From JAFMPW01 sp040830565 (GTDB lineage: Bacteria > Bacteroidota > Bacteroidia > Flavobacteriales > Flavobacteriaceae): 38,819 nucleotides of DNA. Location of the stretch: positions 1 through 38,819 of the forward strand of contig JBFOMC010000257.1 of NCBI GenBank assembly GCA_040830565.1. Reading direction: 5' to 3'. This document shows, in pieces, positions 35,809-38,819 of the stretch. Numbering within the stretch: position 1 is the stretch's first letter; every line of letters starts with the position of its first letter. Made by a program: the position numbers and the translations under genes. The notes beneath the pieces are model-generated. The model worked only from the letters and a program-made list of their open reading frames with translations. It ran no database searches and was not told the origin of the DNA.

Positions 35809-36378
35809 ATGACAAAGGAGTCGGATCAAATACTATTTAGTTCTTTGAAAAATGGATCTGAAAGTGCCTTTAAAAAGGTGTATCAGGAAAACAGGCAGCT
35901 GTTCTTCAATTTTGCCATGAAATATGGTATTGAAGCCAGTGACGCGATGGATATTTACCAGGATGCTTATGTGGCGTTTTATGAGAATATCAGTAAGGGC
36001 AAGTTGTCTGAACTAAGAAGCTCTATTGCTACTTACTTAATGAGTATTGGTAAATACATGATCCTGGATACCTTAAGAAAGCAAAAGAAAAAAGTACACT
36101 CCGAAGGCATCATAGCCAAGGTACAGGAGATAGATGAAGAAGTCAGCAATTTTGATTTGGATAAGGAGGAACTCAACCCAAGGCAGGTGTTGCTGAGAAG
36201 GAACTTTGAGAAGCTAGGAGAAAAATGCAAAAAGATATTGACCCTGTTCTACTATAAGAAATACAGCATAAAGGAAATTATGGAGGCAGGGAACTACAAT
36301 AGCGAGAATGTGGTGAAAAGCCAGAAATCTCGATGCTTAAAAACGCTGAAAGAATCAATCAAAAACAGCTCTTATTAG
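35809..36378 (+). CDS. ECF-type RNA polymerase sigma-70 factor
   Basis: 189 aa, close to the usual ECF size. Region 2 is visible at about residues 28-90 (LFFNFAMKYG, then DAMDIYQDAYVAFYENI, then YLMSIGKYMILDTLRKQKKK), and region 4 at about 130-185 with the helix-turn-helix stretch KYSIKEIMEAGNYNSENVVK. An acidic linker joins them. It should direct RNA polymerase to specific promoters, and the divergent secreted operon is the obvious candidate target along with its own gene. The start ATG at 35809 opens directly into the conserved N-terminus. The downstream TPR / anti-sigma-like gene begins 2 bp after its stop, the arrangement normal for sigma and anti-sigma pairs. Confidence 0.93.
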   Translation: MTKESDQILFSSLKNGSESAFKKVYQENRQLFFNFAMKYGIEASDAMDIYQDAYVAFYENISKGKLSELRSSIATYLMSIGKYMILDTLRKQKKKVHSEGIIAKVQEIDEEVSNFDLDKEELNPRQVLLRRNFEKLGEKCKKILTLFYYKKYSIKEIMEAGNYNSENVVKSQKSRCLKTLKESIKNSSY

Positions 36379-36380
36379 CG

Positions 36381-37106
36381 ATGGAAAACGAGGAATTGAT
36401 CAGTAAATACTTTTTAGATGAGCTCTCTCCGGAGGAACTAGAGCAATTCCATGCCCTTTTGGAAAATGATCCTGAATTCAAGGAACAGTTTACATTTGAG
36501 GAGGATCTTAGAAAGGTCATTGCCTTTGATGAAAAGAGGGCGCTTAAAGAAAAACTAGCCCATTTAGAAGAAGAGCTTCCACCGCTTACAACAAGCCGAC
36601 GGCCATTATGGAAACGCCTCAGCATTGCAGCCTCTATACTTGTGCTATTGGGATTGGGGTACTTTGTATTTAAACCGGATACTCCGGATATGAATAAGCT
36701 GTATGCCAGCAATTTTGAGATCTACCCTAATACCGTATATACCATAACCAGGAGTGATACCATAAACAGTGTGGAAAGAAAAGCCTTTGTTGCCTACGAA
36801 TCTGGCGACTTTAAAGCAGCCATTCCCTTATTTGAACAAATGAAAGCGGAAGGAGAAAAGGCCTATCTGGATTTTTATCTGGCCCAGTCTTATCTCAAAA
36901 CCGAACGTACCACTGAGGCTGTTACGCACTTTCAAAAGAACCTGGAAACTAATGAGATCTTTGTCCCCGAGTCCAGATGGTATCTGGCCCTTGCCTATCT
37001 CAACTTAGGGGAAGGAGAAAAGGCAAAAGAGATGCTTAAGTCGTTGCTCAATTCGTCGGACTATAAACAAGAGGCTGCCGAAGCCCTTTTAGCTGCCCTG
37101 GACTAA
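36381..37106 (+). CDS. Membrane-anchored anti-sigma-like TPR protein
   Basis: 241 aa from the ATG at 36381. An in-frame ATG at 36333 would add 16 residues that overlap the sigma gene and look unlike this family; MENEELISKYFLDELSPEEL is a typical anti-sigma start with the ELS.EE..F motif used by many Bacteroidota anti-sigma factors. Residues about 1-70 are the cytoplasmic sigma-binding part. One membrane helix follows (IAASILVLLGLGYFVF, about 86-101). The periplasmic part, from about residue 130, contains TPR-like helices (AFVAYESGDFKAAIPLFEQM, AYLDFYLAQSYL, WYLALAYLNLGEGEKAKEML). This layout suggests that protein contacts outside the membrane release the sigma factor. Its last 18 bp overlap the convergent CHAT gene. 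Confidence 0.82.
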   Translation: MENEELISKYFLDELSPEELEQFHALLENDPEFKEQFTFEEDLRKVIAFDEKRALKEKLAHLEEELPPLTTSRRPLWKRLSIAASILVLLGLGYFVFKPDTPDMNKLYASNFEIYPNTVYTITRSDTINSVERKAFVAYESGDFKAAIPLFEQMKAEGEKAYLDFYLAQSYLKTERTTEAVTHFQKNLETNEIFVPESRWYLALAYLNLGEGEKAKEMLKSLLNSSDYKQEAAEALLAALD

Positions 37107-38819
37107 CTTTTTCCTGATCAAAGCTCCTATTACCACAATAAAGGTGCCCCCAAGAATATACCAAACTACCATGGATTCTTCAGGAATAGCATCCATATTA
37201 CCACTTACCACATAGGCAGACCAGTAGTAAGGATGTGATAAGGCATTTTGCCTATTGGCCTTTAAAAAGGCCAGCTTGGAGTTTTGGAGTGCCTTATCCT
37301 TGGTCTGGCCTTCTGCCAGTTGCTGATAAAAGGTCCCCATCAAAGTAGCAGAAGAGGCATCATTGATCTTCCAAAGGGTGCTGGCGATGCTAGAGGCTCC
37401 ACTATAGAAAAAACCTCTAGCCAGGCTCATAAACCCTTCCCCACCTTTTAATTCTCCAATACCACTTTCACAAGCGCTTAGGGTCACCAGGGCCGCGTCT
37501 AACTCTAGCTGATAAAGATCGCGTACATATAGTAAATATTCGTCCTCCTCCGGCGTAAAGGCCAAATAGGAATACTCCGGCCGGCTATCGTCATAAATCG
37601 CATGGGTGGCCAGATGCAAAATACCGTATTCAGGGAAGCGAGCTCTACAGTTTTTTAATGAGGCCTGGGTGGCCGTGTAGGCGTCTCCTTTGAATGATTT
37701 TAATACTTCGGTCACTTCAGAGGTATTGTGAGGTAAGGGAAGCAGCAAATTGGCCTCTTGCCTTTCCCTTCCTTCCTCAAAACTAGGGGCGAAACCCAGT
37801 ACGGAGTTTGATCTGAATTTTCGTTCATTCAGCTGCCCAAGTAGGGTTGCAGAATTTGAGTAGGCTATGGGGGTAGCTTCAATGAGATATTGAAGGGTAT
37901 CAGCTGAAGTGTTTAGAGCGCCGAAGGGGATATAGTTAAGCAGGCCGTCAGGTAAAACGAGGAGGCCTTTACCCTGGGAATTATCCGATAAGGCAGGAGC
38001 TACAATTTTCTGATAAAGTACATAAGACAGCTTTCCGAGCTCTTCGGCTGGAAGTGTGGTACTACTCAGCCCCTCATGAATATTTCTGATAAGCGTCTCC
38101 AGTTTATCCTCTAAAGGGATCTGATGCATGCTCTTGGCTTTTTCTGAAATGCCAAGCACATAGATGGCCCTTGCTCCATAAAAATAAGACAGCATTTCAG
38201 GGCCGTTTTTTAACTCCTGTTGCACCTGAGCTAAAGTGAGGACCTCCGTATTGTATTTAAGATCAAAATAGGCCGGATAGCTGCTTTCAATGGTTTTTGA
38301 TAATTCTCGATATGCATTTCTTAGAGAGAACAGTTCGTCCTCCAGGGCAGGCGATTGCTTCTTAGTCCGGTTTAGGCGCTTTTCGGCATTGGCGATGAGC
38401 GATTTTAGCTGCCGTTCTTTTTGCAGGATGCTGTCCGGGATCTTGGCAAAGGTATTGGCCTTGGTGCCCAGCAAAACTTCGAGTAGTAAGACAGATTTAC
38501 TCTTTTCGGCATATAAAAAGGCCGTATCAATATATGCTTCGTCATGTGAATCGGAATACAGATGATAGGCAGCCTCCATTCCGGATTCAAAAAGCGGAAT
38601 GGCCTCTTCTATGAGTAAAAGTTTGTCTGCTTCGCTCTTAAACCCTGGCTTTAACTCGTCTATAACCCTACTGCCAAGATCCACGGTCTCTAACAGCTGG
38701 GTACAGGCTTCTGGGTTGCTGAGTAAGCCTAAAGCTTTGGCCTTATTCTTAAGGAGTTTTAGGGCGGTGGCTCCACTGGAATTGAGTCTTAGGGAGGTGG
38801 TACTGTCTTTAGAGATCAA
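37089..38819 (-). CDS. CHAT domain protein (caspase-like), N-terminus beyond the right edge
   Basis: 576 codons are in the window; the frame is open at base 38819, so the start and probably a TPR-rich N-terminal part are missing. Residues about 60-190 are helical (TPR-like and coiled-coil). The CHAT domain runs from about 270 to 540: VLPDGLLNYIPFGAL, then ILHLATHAIYD with the catalytic His (406 counted from the edge), then LVTLSACESGIGE with the catalytic Cys (450), GGEGFMSLARGFFYSGA and STLWKIND. A C-terminal membrane helix (YILGGTFIVVIGALI) and a short basic tail follow, so the protease domain is tethered to the membrane. CHAT proteins are caspase-fold cysteine peptidases. The gene is convergent with the TPR anti-sigma gene and overlaps it by 18 bp. 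A role in the same signalling pathway is inferred from position. Confidence 0.9.
   Translation of the reverse strand: MISKDSTTSLRLNSSGATALKLLKNKAKALGLLSNPEACTQLLETVDLGSRVIDELKPGFKSEADKLLLIEEAIPLFESGMEAAYHLYSDSHDEAYIDTAFLYAEKSKSVLLLEVLLGTKANTFAKIPDSILQKERQLKSLIANAEKRLNRTKKQSPALEDELFSLRNAYRELSKTIESSYPAYFDLKYNTEVLTLAQVQQELKNGPEMLSYFYGARAIYVLGISEKAKSMHQIPLEDKLETLIRNIHEGLSSTTLPAEELGKLSYVLYQKIVAPALSDNSQGKGLLVLPDGLLNYIPFGALNTSADTLQYLIEATPIAYSNSATLLGQLNERKFRSNSVLGFAPSFEEGRERQEANLLLPLPHNTSEVTEVLKSFKGDAYTATQASLKNCRARFPEYGILHLATHAIYDDSRPEYSYLAFTPEEDEYLLYVRDLYQLELDAALVTLSACESGIGELKGGEGFMSLARGFFYSGASSIASTLWKINDASSATLMGTFYQQLAEGQTKDKALQNSKLAFLKANRQNALSHPYYWSAYVVSGNMDAIPEESMVVWYILGGTFIVVIGALIRKKLVQGS

Noticed and set aside
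36333..36380. Upstream in-frame start for the anti-sigma-like gene
   Set aside because: It would overlap the sigma gene by 46 bp and add residues unlike anti-sigma N-termini; the ATG at 36381 starts a typical motif 2 bp after the sigma stop.
38817..38819. TTG at the right edge as the start of the CHAT gene
   Set aside because: The frame is open to the edge, and CHAT proteins normally have a longer TPR-rich N-terminus, so the gene is treated as partial.

Overview
The window looks like a chromosomal segment from a member of the Bacteroidota, most likely a marine or soil flavobacterium. The reasons are moderate GC (about 30-50% on lines counted by hand), start codons without Shine-Dalgarno sequences, many short Lys-rich signal peptides ending in Ala-Gln or Gly-Gln, and an ECF sigma / TPR / CHAT gene group typical of that phylum. 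No tRNA, rRNA, CRISPR array, insertion sequence or phage structural gene was seen. Apart from one 667-bp intergenic block, coding is dense and falls into four units.

Unit 1 (1-13156, minus strand) is a four-gene operon with gaps of 2-12 bp. In order of transcription it encodes a 574-aa protein with a Tgl-like (protein-glutamine gamma-glutamyltransferase) Cys/Glu/His signature, a 1163-aa DUF6603 protein, a 1063-aa uncharacterised protein, and a giant uncharacterised protein of which 1574 codons lie in the window before it runs off the left edge. None has a signal peptide. The last three resemble very large hypothetical proteins that I recall occurring together in distant phyla, so this may be a conserved but undescribed multi-protein system. 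A drop in GC inside the DUF6603 gene, near 10050, suggests that the transglutaminase-like gene and the DUF6603 N-terminus are a separately acquired module.

Unit 2 (13824-18967, plus strand) diverges from unit 1 across the AT-rich intergenic block. It holds two genes 2 bp apart: a protein with two uracil-DNA-glycosylase-like domains in tandem, and an unusual fusion of a metal-dependent amidohydrolase with an S41-type serine protease domain. Two small hairpins with complementary loops lie just upstream.

Unit 3 (35698 down to 19050, minus strand) is a probable 11-gene operon in which every product has a signal peptide. It encodes a small secreted protein, a ricin-type lectin protein, five paralogues of one uncharacterised secreted family, three paralogues that share an N-terminal domain but carry different C-terminal domains (one caspase-like, one lysozyme-like, one unknown), and a propeller-like protein. 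No lipobox or type IX secretion C-terminal domain was recognised, so a soluble periplasmic or extracellular location is most likely.

Unit 4 (35809-38819) is a control module: an ECF sigma factor that diverges from unit 3 across 110 bp, a membrane-anchored anti-sigma-like TPR protein 2 bp downstream, and a convergent membrane-anchored CHAT (caspase-like) protein cut by the right edge. The layout suggests that the sigma factor drives the unit 3 operon and that envelope events, possibly proteolytic, control it. Whether units 1 and 2 work together with units 3 and 4 cannot be decided from the sequence.
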